A stretch of DNA of 9,167 nucleotides from assembly GCA_003229755.1 (NCBI GenBank), contig QIFJ01000034.1, positions 1 through 9,167 on the forward strand, given 5' to 3'. Positions 1 through 5,192 of this stretch are shown here, in pieces. A program made the translations under genes and the position numbers. Under the pieces are notes generated by a model, which saw nothing but the letters and a program-made list of their open reading frames with translations, had not been told where the DNA came from and did no database searches. The first letter of the stretch is position 1, and the number at the start of each line of letters is the position of its first letter. The stretch comes from Pseudomonadota bacterium (GTDB lineage Bacteria > BMS3Abin14).

Positions 1-281
1 CTCCGGGACCGCACAAGATCCAGGGAATAGGCGCGGGTTTTATCCCTGCAGTTCTGAACATGGATGTCGTCGACGAGATAATTACAGTCTCGAATGAAGA
101 TGCGTTCAATACCGCCAGGAACCTCGCCAGGGAAGAAGGTGTGCTTGTCGGCATCTCCTCGGGAGCTGCCCTGCACGTGGCGATAACCGTGGCAAAGAGA
201 GACGAGAATAAAGGAAAAACAATAGTTGTCGTCCTCCCTGACTCGGGTGAACGCTATCTTTCAACTGAGCTTTTCCAATAA
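1..281 (+). CDS. cysK: Cysteine synthase, C-terminal fragment
   Basis: This is the end of a PLP-dependent O-acetylserine sulfhydrylase, which makes cysteine from O-acetylserine and sulfide in the cytoplasm. The gene starts outside the window. The in-frame codons run from base 3 and encode about 92 residues ending in TAA (279-281). Family landmarks visible in order are HKIQGIGAGFIP, the GISSGA stretch in the PLP-binding region, and the near C-terminal LPDSGERYLST. The PLP lysine and the substrate-loop Asn lie upstream and cannot be checked. CysK and the related CysM are hard to separate from the C-terminus alone, but HKIQGIGAGFIP fits CysK better. An inverted repeat begins at the stop codon. 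The next gene on the same strand, a thioredoxin-like lipoprotein, starts about 200 bp later with a mobile-like repeat in between, so a shared operon is not evident. Confidence 0.93.
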   Translation, partial: PGPHKIQGIGAGFIPAVLNMDVVDEIITVSNEDAFNTARNLAREEGVLVGISSGAALHVAITVAKRDENKGKTIVVVLPDSGERYLSTELFQ

Positions 282-312
282 ATTTCTTCGGGCGTATTCC
301 CAAAGAAATTTA
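279..312 (+). terminator. Hairpin at the cysK stop codon, possible terminator
   Basis: TAAATTTCTT (279-288) pairs with AAGAAATTTA (303-312). After one C/A mismatch the stem continues as GGG (290-292) with CCC (299-301), closing a six-base loop. The stem starts at the cysK stop codon. No clear T-run follows, so it may be a weak terminator or a 3'-end stabilising structure. Confidence 0.5.
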
Positions 313-333
313 CACTCTTGGATTAAAGATATG

Positions 334-461
334 AGATCAACTCCAAATTAGCTGCTGGGCAATACCTAACGAATGGGTTCCGAAGCCGAGTGATTACACC
401 CAAAAACCCGGCCTGAAGAATACACTTTACTGAAAACCCACGGGCTAAGCAGGAGTGAACC
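334..461. repeat. MITE-like palindromic element, copy A (short form)
   Basis: This stretch matches the outer parts of the longer copy at 3166-3426. The left end (ATCAACTCCAAATTAG) corresponds to the other copy's TTCATCTCCCAATTAG. It is followed by CAATACCTAACGAATGGGTT, against CAATACATAATGCATGGGTT there. The inner part CGAGTGATTACACCC and then ACCCGGCC matches CGAGTGATCACACCC and then GCCCGGCC at 3352-3378. The right end reads GTGAACC, as in copy B. The long internal palindrome of copy B is absent. The flanking octamers AAGATATG (326-333) and AGGTTATG (462-469) agree at 6 of 8 bases, consistent with a decayed target duplication. The element ends about 20 bp before the selenoprotein start codon. 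Confidence 0.7.
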
Positions 462-482
462 AGGTTATGGTATTTTCGTAAC

Positions 483-1268
483 ATGGGCATGAACGGAAAA
501 AACGGAAGATTTATTTGGGCATTCCTCGCTCTTTTACTCTTTACAGTTTTATCCTGTAGTAAGCCTTCAGGGGACACTGAGTCCAGAAGATCAAAGCCGG
601 TTCGTTTCGGCCAGAAAGAAAGACTTCTGCTCAGGGAAAAGACCGCGATGCTCGACACGACGGTCAATATCAAGTTTTTCAGAAGAAGTGCCGAAGAAAA
701 ACATTACGCAAAAACACGGGCGCTACTAGACCTGTTGTCTACCATGACATCCAGGATCAAGGTTCAGGAACTGGGGCTTTCCGACCCGGGAGATCGACAG
801 AAACTGGAAACGGACCATGGACCCGTCCTGATCCCGGAAGGTGAAATTCCAATCGGCATCTCGTATTACGGATTCCCCAACAAGATGGAGCTGGAGCCGT
901 TTCTCGACAGCCTCCTGATAGCAACGGGCCAGATGAAGCCTCTTGCCGACACCACGGTGTCCTACCTCAAGAGTCTTGATGCCGATGTCAACATCCGGGT
1001 TTTTGTCACACCATTATGACCGTACTGTCCCGAGTCGGTCCGGCTCGCATACCGTTTCGCAGCTGCAAGCAGCCGCGTTTATGCCCAGGCGATCAGCACC
1101 TTTGACTTTCCGGAGAAGGGAAACAAGTACGAGGTGGTCATCGTCCCCAGAACCTGGATCAACGACTGGATATATTTCGAAGGGCTTGTCGCCGAGGATT
1201 ATCTCCTGAAGGCCATCAGGCAGGCATTGGATCCGGAGATACCGAAGGGAAGAGTGAGGTCTGATTAA
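483..1268 (+). CDS. Probable selenocysteine-containing thioredoxin-like lipoprotein (UPYC active site)
   Basis: If TGA 1017-1019 is read as selenocysteine, the frame runs to TAA at 1266-1268 and gives 261 residues. Residues 10-25 form a hydrophobic signal ending in the lipobox VLSC, so C25 should be lipidated and the protein membrane-anchored outside the cytoplasm. The rest resembles protein disulfide oxidoreductases with two tandem thioredoxin folds. The first fold (about 59-146, through GISYYGFPN) has no CxxC. The second (about 170-250) reads IRVFVTPL-Sec179-PYC182-PESVRLA, followed by a V-P at the expected cis-proline site and an FEG segment. Apart from C25 the only redox residues are Sec179 and C182. 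The frame continues 82 codons past the TGA in perfect family register, which argues against a true stop. The ATG at 483 has no clear Shine-Dalgarno; ATG 489 is an alternative, and an in-frame stop at 456 excludes longer starts. The substrate is unknown. A nonsense-mutated CPYC gene is the main alternative. Confidence 0.85.
1017..1047 (+). promoter_or_regulatory. Putative bacterial SECIS element after the in-frame TGA
   Basis: In the mRNA, CGAGUC (1031-1036) can pair with GGCUCG (1042-1047), including one U-G pair. This closes a five-base loop GGUCC (1037-1041). Seventeen bases separate the UGA from the loop. Known bacterial SECIS elements carry a small apical loop with G at its first or second position at roughly this distance, and the E. 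coli fdhF loop also contains GGUC. SelB would bind here to deliver Sec-tRNA. The fold was judged by eye, not by an energy calculation. Confidence 0.7.
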
Positions 1269-1280
1269 ACTGACCGTGTC

Positions 1281-1439
1281 CAAGGACCAACGACCAAGAA
1301 CCAACGTGGTCAATCGCAAACATCAAGCTGGAAAATCCACTTTAAATAATCTATATTTTTCGATCCCATTCTGACTCGGTATTTTCTAAGTGTCTATATC
1401 ACAGTGAAATTTACGTTGGGCATTGGCCGTTGGTCGTTG
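1281..1439. repeat. 26-bp imperfect inverted repeat flanking an AT-rich spacer
   Basis: The arm at 1281-1306 (CAAGGACCAACGACCAAG and on) is the reverse complement of 1414-1439 (CGTTGGGCATTGGCCGTTGG and on) at 21 of 26 positions. The 107-bp spacer includes an AT-rich run near 1341-1360. It occupies the gap between two convergent genes. It could be a decayed palindromic element or a bidirectional 3'-end structure. No T-run makes it a classical terminator, and it does not match the MITE-like family elsewhere in the window. Confidence 0.55.
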
Positions 1440-1445
1440 TTTATT

Positions 1446-1480
1446 TATGGGCCCGCTTTCATTCTAGTATTCGGCCCATA
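1446..1480 (-). terminator. Hairpin straddling the end of the kinase gene
   Basis: TATGGGCC (1446-1453) and GGCCCATA (1473-1480) form a perfect 8-bp stem with a 19-base loop. The stop codon of the kinase gene (1459-1461) lies in the loop. No T-run follows on either strand, so its role as a terminator is uncertain. Confidence 0.35.
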
Positions 1481-2301
1481 TCAATTTCAGCCGGTCGTGC
1501 CCCCCATCTCATTATCACTTCCCGCGCCAGGACATTCCCCCTCTGTGCGCAAACCCCAAGGGGTTTACACTCCTTCATGGCAGAAAGGAATCCCGCGGCG
1601 AAGGCATCTCCACCCCCTGTCCTGTCTACCGGCTCGATCTCGGGGAACGGAAAACGTTTTGTCCTGAAGCCTTGCACAGCGATGCAGCCGCCTTCAGGCA
1701 GTGTAACGACCGCCACCTGCTTGTCTAACGCGAGAAGCGCTTCGTCAGGGTCCTGCACACCGGTGATAGCCGTCAGCTCATCCAGGTTGAGGACAACCGC
1801 GGTCACATCACCCAGCAGTTCGCTGTGATCTGTGCTGCAAGGGTTAAGAAAAACCGGGATGTCCTGTTCTTCAGCATACCTGGCGTATTCTTTTGCCAGG
1901 TTCACATTCCCGCTCGAAAGATAAACCATACGGCAGCCGGAAAGAAGCTCAGGACGGAATTCTCCATGAAGGTTGGCTCCCTGACTCCTGACCATCCTCT
2001 TTTCCCTGCCTGTTGTAAATATTGACGCGATTCCGGTAGATGATTCGGTAATTTCTATTCCAGCCACGTTCACACCGGCATCAGCGAGGGCAGCGATATG
2101 CTCTTTGCCAGGAAGATCATCTCCCACTGCCCCTGCCATGGCCACATCACACCCGAGGCGGGCAAGCCAGTAAGCGGTATTTGCCGCCGAGCCGCCGAAG
2201 CCGAACATGGTGTCCTCACAGATCATCTTCTCGTGGGGACCAGGCAGACGATTGATGGGGAAGATGATATCGAAGTTTATGTTACCGATGCATAGAATCA
2301 T
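1459..2301 (-). CDS. PfkB-family carbohydrate/nucleoside kinase
   Basis: This is a cytoplasmic ATP-dependent kinase of the ribokinase/PfkB superfamily; the substrate (a sugar or nucleoside) cannot be read from the sequence. The 280-residue product opens with the typical first strand ILCIGNINFDIIFP. It has the GGSAANTA glycine signature near residues 36-43, the NLDEL motif in the middle, and the C-terminal PfkB signature DRTGGGDAFAAGF, whose last Asp (about residue 232) is the expected catalytic base. Length is slightly below the usual 300 or so. I chose the ATG at 2301 because the conserved first strand begins there. A TTG at 2355 would add 18 residues with no family resemblance, and neither start has a strong Shine-Dalgarno. 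It lies 58 bp downstream of rlpA on the same strand and may be co-transcribed with it. It converges with the selenoprotein gene across a 190-bp gap. Confidence 0.9.
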   Translation of the reverse strand: MILCIGNINFDIIFPINRLPGPHEKMICEDTMFGFGGSAANTAYWLARLGCDVAMAGAVGDDLPGKEHIAALADAGVNVAGIEITESSTGIASIFTTGREKRMVRSQGANLHGEFRPELLSGCRMVYLSSGNVNLAKEYARYAEEQDIPVFLNPCSTDHSELLGDVTAVVLNLDELTAITGVQDPDEALLALDKQVAVVTLPEGGCIAVQGFRTKRFPFPEIEPVDRTGGGDAFAAGFLSAMKECKPLGVCAQRGNVLAREVIMRWGARPAEIDMGRILE

Positions 2302-2359
2302 AATATCGAGTTCCAGGTTCCAGGTGAATGTGGACGATATGGGATCCGACCCCAAGAAG

Positions 2360-3085
2360 TTATTTGGATACTACAAACGAGTTATCCCAACCATCATTTA
2401 TAAGCTTAAGGCGAAAGTTCTCGGCCTGCTCCTGAATTTTGAAGCGCCCGACGCGAACCCTGTAAAAAACCATGTCACCCCGGTCGTAAAAAGCTATGTA
2501 CGCCGCACCGTACTTATCTCTCATCCTCACAGCAAATTTCCTGGCGTTCTCCTTAACTGTAAAAGCTCCGATCTGTACCGAAAAAGAACCACGGCGGTAA
2601 TCAGGACGGCTCCTGAGTACTATTTCATCGGGTTTTGACCTTCGGTCCCTCTTTCCCAGGGCTTTCACCCTGACTTCGGCCACACCTTCCTCGAGCATGG
2701 AAAGCTTTCTGGCTCCGGCCCTGGAGACATCTATTATCCTTCCCTTTATGAATGGGCCCCTGTCGTTGACTTTCAGGACGACTTCACCACGCCCGTCAGT
2801 CCTGGTGACCCTGACATAGGTGCCGAGAGGAAGGGTCCTGTGGGCGGCTGTGAGCTTGTTCATGTCGTAGACTTCACCGCTGGCGGTCAACCTGCCGTGA
2901 AACTTGCCGCCGTACCATGAGGCCAGCCCCCTCTGCTCAAAGCCGGTCGAGGTTCCAAGCACCCTGTAATTCCTGCCGTTTACCCTGTATTCGTCCGCCG
3001 TAATTGGTTCTCTCACAGAAGGACCGGCGCAGGCGGACACCAGGAGGAGTATCCCTATTATCAGCACGACCGCAGTATTCCTCAT
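2360..3085 (-). CDS. rlpA: RlpA-type septal ring lipoprotein with SPOR domain
   Basis: RlpA proteins are outer-membrane lipoproteins; the best studied are lytic transglycosylases that cleave peptidoglycan strands lacking stem peptides at the septum. The 241-residue product starts with a hydrophobic signal and the lipobox LVSAC (C19). A double-psi beta-barrel domain follows (about 50-140: GLASWYGGKFHG, TASGEVYDMNKLTAAHRTLPLGT, VNDRGPF). Within it E71, D74 and H82 sit at the positions of the conserved and catalytic residues. The C-terminal SPOR domain (about 167-241, from FSVQIGAF) normally binds denuded septal glycan. I prefer ATG 3085 because GGAG lies nine bases upstream of it. The GTG at 3100 would add five residues and contains that GGAG in its own first codons. 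The gene is followed closely by the PfkB-family kinase. A MITE-like copy and a 27-bp repeat lie upstream. Confidence 0.93.
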   Translation of the reverse strand: MRNTAVVLIIGILLLVSACAGPSVREPITADEYRVNGRNYRVLGTSTGFEQRGLASWYGGKFHGRLTASGEVYDMNKLTAAHRTLPLGTYVRVTRTDGRGEVVLKVNDRGPFIKGRIIDVSRAGARKLSMLEEGVAEVRVKALGKRDRRSKPDEIVLRSRPDYRRGSFSVQIGAFTVKENARKFAVRMRDKYGAAYIAFYDRGDMVFYRVRVGRFKIQEQAENFRLKLINDGWDNSFVVSK

Positions 3086-3100
3086 TAGTAAACGCTCCAC

Positions 3101-3127
3101 GCAATGATGCTGGCCTTCGGTAAGAGT
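3101..3127. repeat. 27-bp repeat upstream of rlpA (copy 1)
   Basis: This sequence (GCAATGATGCTGGCCTTCGG and on) matches 4353-4379 at 22 of 27 positions. Both copies lie in the same orientation 15-20 bp upstream of a minus-strand gene start, here the ATG of rlpA at 3085. It may be a shared leader or control site, or part of another dispersed repeat. Confidence 0.5.
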
Positions 3128-3165
3128 CCAACGTCCCCTTCGGCAAGCTCAGGTGCTCTAATTTC

Positions 3166-3426
3166 GGTTCATCTCCCAATTAGTTGGTGGTCAATACATA
3201 ATGCATGGGTTTCGGCAATAAACCCTTCGCCTTCGCAACCCCCTTTTAGCTTCGCTTCAGGGTCTTTTGCCGAAACCCTGTATGGATACATATATATCAG
3301 GGCCGGGATTTTGGTGGATCACGAAGCGAAGCTCAAAGGGGGTTGCGAAGGCGAGTGATCACACCCAAAAGCCCGGCCCTCAACGTACATTTACCAAAAT
3401 TTCACCAACTAATTTGGAAGTGAACC
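3166..3426. mobile_element. MITE-like non-autonomous element, copy B (long form), with 8-bp target duplication
   Basis: The terminal inverted repeats are 3166-3189 and 3403-3426. They match at 21 of 24 positions, starting GGTTCA and ending AATTAGTTGGTG. The exact octamer CTAATTTC lies directly outside both ends (3158-3165 and 3427-3434), the expected mark of insertion. A nested inverted repeat inside (3228-3258 against 3323-3353) matches at 30 of 31 positions and includes CTTCGCAACCCCCTTT. A further inner pair is GGGTTTCGGCAA (3208-3219) and TTGCCGAAACCC. No transposase is encoded. It fills most of the roughly 390-bp gap between rlpA and ppiB. Confidence 0.82.
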
Positions 3427-3478
3427 CTAATTTCTAATGCTCTAATGTTCTAACAACTAACAACCAACAACTATCAAC
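3427..3478. repeat. Low-complexity tract of CTAAT and ACAACTA words
   Basis: The sequence runs through CTAATTTCTAATGCTCTAATG and then ACTAACAACCAACAACTATC up to the ppiB stop codon. The 13-base start CTAATTTCTAATG recurs at 5113-5125. The words are too short and irregular for a CRISPR array. No gene or terminator is visible here. Confidence 0.55.
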
Positions 3479-3976
3479 TTAATCAGCAACTGTTACTTTG
3501 CTGATAACAACAGCTTCAACCGGCACATCGCTGTACCCCCCCACCGAACCGGTCTCGACCCCGGCGATAGCGTCAACGACATCCATGCCCTCGATCACCC
3601 TGCCGAAGACTGCATATCCATATCCCTGCGTTGACTTATCCCTGTGATCCAGAAATCCGTTATCCACGAGGTTAATGAAGAACTGACTGGTAGCGCTGTT
3701 GATCTGGCTCGTCCTCGCCATGGTCAGAGTGCCCCTCAGGTTCTTGAGGCCATTGTCCGCCTCATTGGTGATAGGCTTGTGAGTGCTCTTGTCATTCATG
3801 TCAGTTGTTATTCCACCGCCCTGGATCATGAAACCGGATATCACTCGATGAAAGATCGTCCCGTCGTAATGACCCTCCCTTGTGTAAGTCAGAAAATTAT
3901 CCACTGTCACCGGAGCCTTCTCCTGATCCAGTTCCGCAACTATGATTCCCTTGCTGGTTTCTATTGTAACGTTCAC
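3479..3976 (-). CDS. ppiB: Peptidyl-prolyl cis-trans isomerase, cyclophilin type (PpiB)
   Basis: Cyclophilins catalyse cis-trans isomerisation of X-Pro peptide bonds and help protein folding. The 165-residue product has the usual length of bacterial PpiB and no signal peptide, so it is expected in the cytoplasm. The active-site signature is intact: FHRVISGFMIQGG (residues 42-54, with R44 as the catalytic arginine), TMART (85-89), QFFINL (98-103) and YAVFGRV (121-127). The start is GTG at 3976. It is fixed by a strong GGAGG Shine-Dalgarno six bases upstream and by the family's N-terminus (MNVTIETSKG). The gene lies 34 bp downstream of the ketopantoate reductase remnant and on the same strand, with its ribosome-binding site in the gap. 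It ends next to a low-complexity tract without an obvious terminator. Confidence 0.96.
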   Translation of the reverse strand: MNVTIETSKGIIVAELDQEKAPVTVDNFLTYTREGHYDGTIFHRVISGFMIQGGGITTDMNDKSTHKPITNEADNGLKNLRGTLTMARTSQINSATSQFFINLVDNGFLDHRDKSTQGYGYAVFGRVIEGMDVVDAIAGVETGSVGGYSDVPVEAVVISKVTVAD

Positions 3977-4010
3977 TCATCTCCTCCCTTCCCTGAAATA
4001 ATCAAACCGT

Positions 4011-4332
4011 TTAATCATTCTCTGTGCCGGAGCTGTGAAGTGCAACTTTGGCCTTCACGAGATTGTAGACCGTTTCATTATACGGGGTATCTATACCCAG
4101 AGCTCTTCCACGCTTAATAACTTCACCGTTGATGGATTCGATCTCGGTTGCCCTCCCCTTACGGATATCCTGGCAAATCTCAACGTTGCCCAGGCCATTC
4201 TGGAGAGAGACAATGAACGTGTTCTTTCCCACAAACCCCGAAGATGAGATCTCCCCGGCCGCCTCTTGCGAGCATGGCTCCGATTGCGCTGCCGATGGCG
4301 CCAGCGCCGTATATTATGTAGCGTTTCCTTAT
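4011..4332 (-). pseudogene. panE: Ketopantoate reductase remnant with two internal deletions
   Basis: Ketopantoate reductases (PanE/ApbA family) reduce 2-dehydropantoate to pantoate for CoA synthesis; members are about 300 residues. Only three pieces remain here, about 107 codons in all. The first is the Rossmann start RYIIYGAGAIGSAIGAMLARGG (4320-4255), with the GxGxxG NADPH loop. The second, in another frame, is FVGKNTFIVSLQNGLGNVEI (about 4238-4180). It runs straight into the third, the C-terminal helix region QDIRKGRATEIESING to 4011. Normally about 50-60 residues separate the first pair and more than 100 the second. The expected start codon at 4332-4330 reads ATA. The largest open frame (4232-4011) encodes only the last two pieces and is unlikely to fold. 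Other members of the superfamily could have been the ancestor, so the symbol is tentative. Confidence 0.85.
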
Positions 4333-4352
4333 TGGGGCTAATTTATGCGGCT

Positions 4353-4379
4353 GCAATAAAGCTGGCCTTTGGCAAAAGT
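4353..4379. repeat. 27-bp repeat upstream of the panE remnant (copy 2)
   Basis: This is the second copy of the sequence at 3101-3127 (22 of 27 identical, sharing GCTGGCCTT). It sits about 20 bp before the presumed start of the reductase remnant. The rest of the gap, 4380-4444, shows nothing I can name. Confidence 0.5.
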
Positions 4380-4444
4380 TTCTGGTTTCTTGTTTCTAGT
4401 AAATACGGACCCGAAGCGGCGAGTGGGCGAAATGTCTGATCGCA

Positions 4445-5087
4445 TTAATCGTCATCTTTCAAGACATCTAGTATCCTATCCGCTTGCTTCACTGACTTCT
4501 TGATCCATCTCTCCATAAGGTGCCGGTTTTCATGTTCCGGCAGGGCTCCGGTTTCTTCTCTCTTATCTTCTTTCCATTGTCTGACGTGATGGACCGTGAT
4601 CCCGGCGGACACCGACACGTTCAGGCTCTGTGAAAAACCCACAAGGGGTATCACGAAGAGCCCATCGGCTATTTCAATGACAGCTTCGCTGGCCCCGTCC
4701 ACTTCGTTACCGAAAACGAGGGCTATCTTCCCCGTAAAGTCGCAATCATGAAGTGGGACTGACCCCTCTCCGAGGGAACCGGCCAGTATTTTAAATTCCT
4801 CTTTTTTTAACCTGCTTATGCAATCTTCGGCGGTTTCATAATAGTGGATCGTCAGCCACCTGTCTGCGCCCTGAGTTATTTCCGGAGACGGCCTTACCTT
4901 CACAAGCTGAGGAATAATATGAACGTGCTGAATACCGAAGGGTTCGCAGGACAGCATCGATATTGTGCTCCTTGTTGAAGCTGTCAAGCACCAGCGTCAG
5001 GGACGCGATCCTCTTTTTGAGCACCTCCCGGAGCCTCTTTGTCCTCCTGGAGAGAATGAACTGTTCAAGATCCTGTTTGCTCTTCAT
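4445..5087 (-). pseudogene. trmH: TrmH-type tRNA (guanosine-2'-O)-methyltransferase, frameshifted
   Basis: SPOUT-class TrmH enzymes use S-adenosylmethionine to methylate the ribose of G18 in tRNA. Motif 1 (VLDSFNKEHNIDAVLRT) is in the frame that starts at ATG 5087. It is continued by CEPFGIQHVHIIP in the next frame, and then by motif 2 (IALVFGNEVDG) and motif 3 (VIPLVGFSQSLNVSVSAGI) down to 4445. The shift lies at about 4937-4951. The local minus-strand sequence GTCCTGCGAACCCTTC would be in frame if CTGCGAAC were present twice (V-L-R-T-C-E-P-F), so loss of one 8-bp copy explains the break. Restoring it gives 216 residues, near the family length of about 230. The rest of the frame is intact, so the break is recent or an assembly or sequencing error. 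The Shine-Dalgarno is weak (GGA eight bases upstream). Confidence 0.85.
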
Positions 5088-5112
5088 TATTTATCCGATT
5101 CTTAGTTGTTAT

Positions 5113-5143
5113 CTAATTTCTAATGTTCTAATTTCCAATCTCC
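5113..5143. repeat. CTAATTT-type low-complexity tract
   Basis: CTAATTTCTAATG followed by TTCTAATTTCC resembles the tract at 3427-3455, sharing the first 13 bases exactly. It lies between the 5' end of the trmH-like gene and the hairpin after the DUF89 gene. Confidence 0.45.
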
Positions 5144-5192
5144 AGAATTTGACTTTTTGACTCCCCAAAGGGCAAAACAAAAGTCAAATTCT
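5144..5192 (-). terminator. Perfect 14-bp hairpin at the end of the DUF89 gene
   Basis: AGAATTTGACTTTT (5144-5157) pairs perfectly with AAAAGTCAAATTCT (5179-5192) around a 21-base loop. The stem touches the last base of the DUF89 gene stop codon, so it should form in that transcript's 3' end. No separate T-run follows on the minus strand. It may terminate weakly or protect the RNA end. Confidence 0.5.

Noticed and set aside
483..1019. A complete 178-residue lipoprotein ending at TGA 1017-1019
   Set aside because: The coding frame and thioredoxin-fold similarity run straight through the TGA to 1268, the TGA sits at the active-site position, and a SECIS-like hairpin follows.
2302..2355. TTG at 2355 as the start of the PfkB-family kinase
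   Set aside because: It adds 18 residues without family resemblance and has no Shine-Dalgarno; the conserved first strand starts at ATG 2301.
3132..3152. CCCCTTCGGCAAGCTCAGG resembles a word often seen in intergenic DNA of many bacteria
   Set aside because: There is only one copy in the window and no structure around it, so it is not called as a feature.
3427..3478. Possible CRISPR repeats in the ACAACTA/CTAAT tract
   Set aside because: The words are 5-8 bp, irregular and without unique spacers of constant length.
4836..5087. Programmed frameshift in the trmH-like gene
   Set aside because: There is no slippery heptamer or clear stimulatory structure, and loss of one tandem octamer explains the shift more simply.
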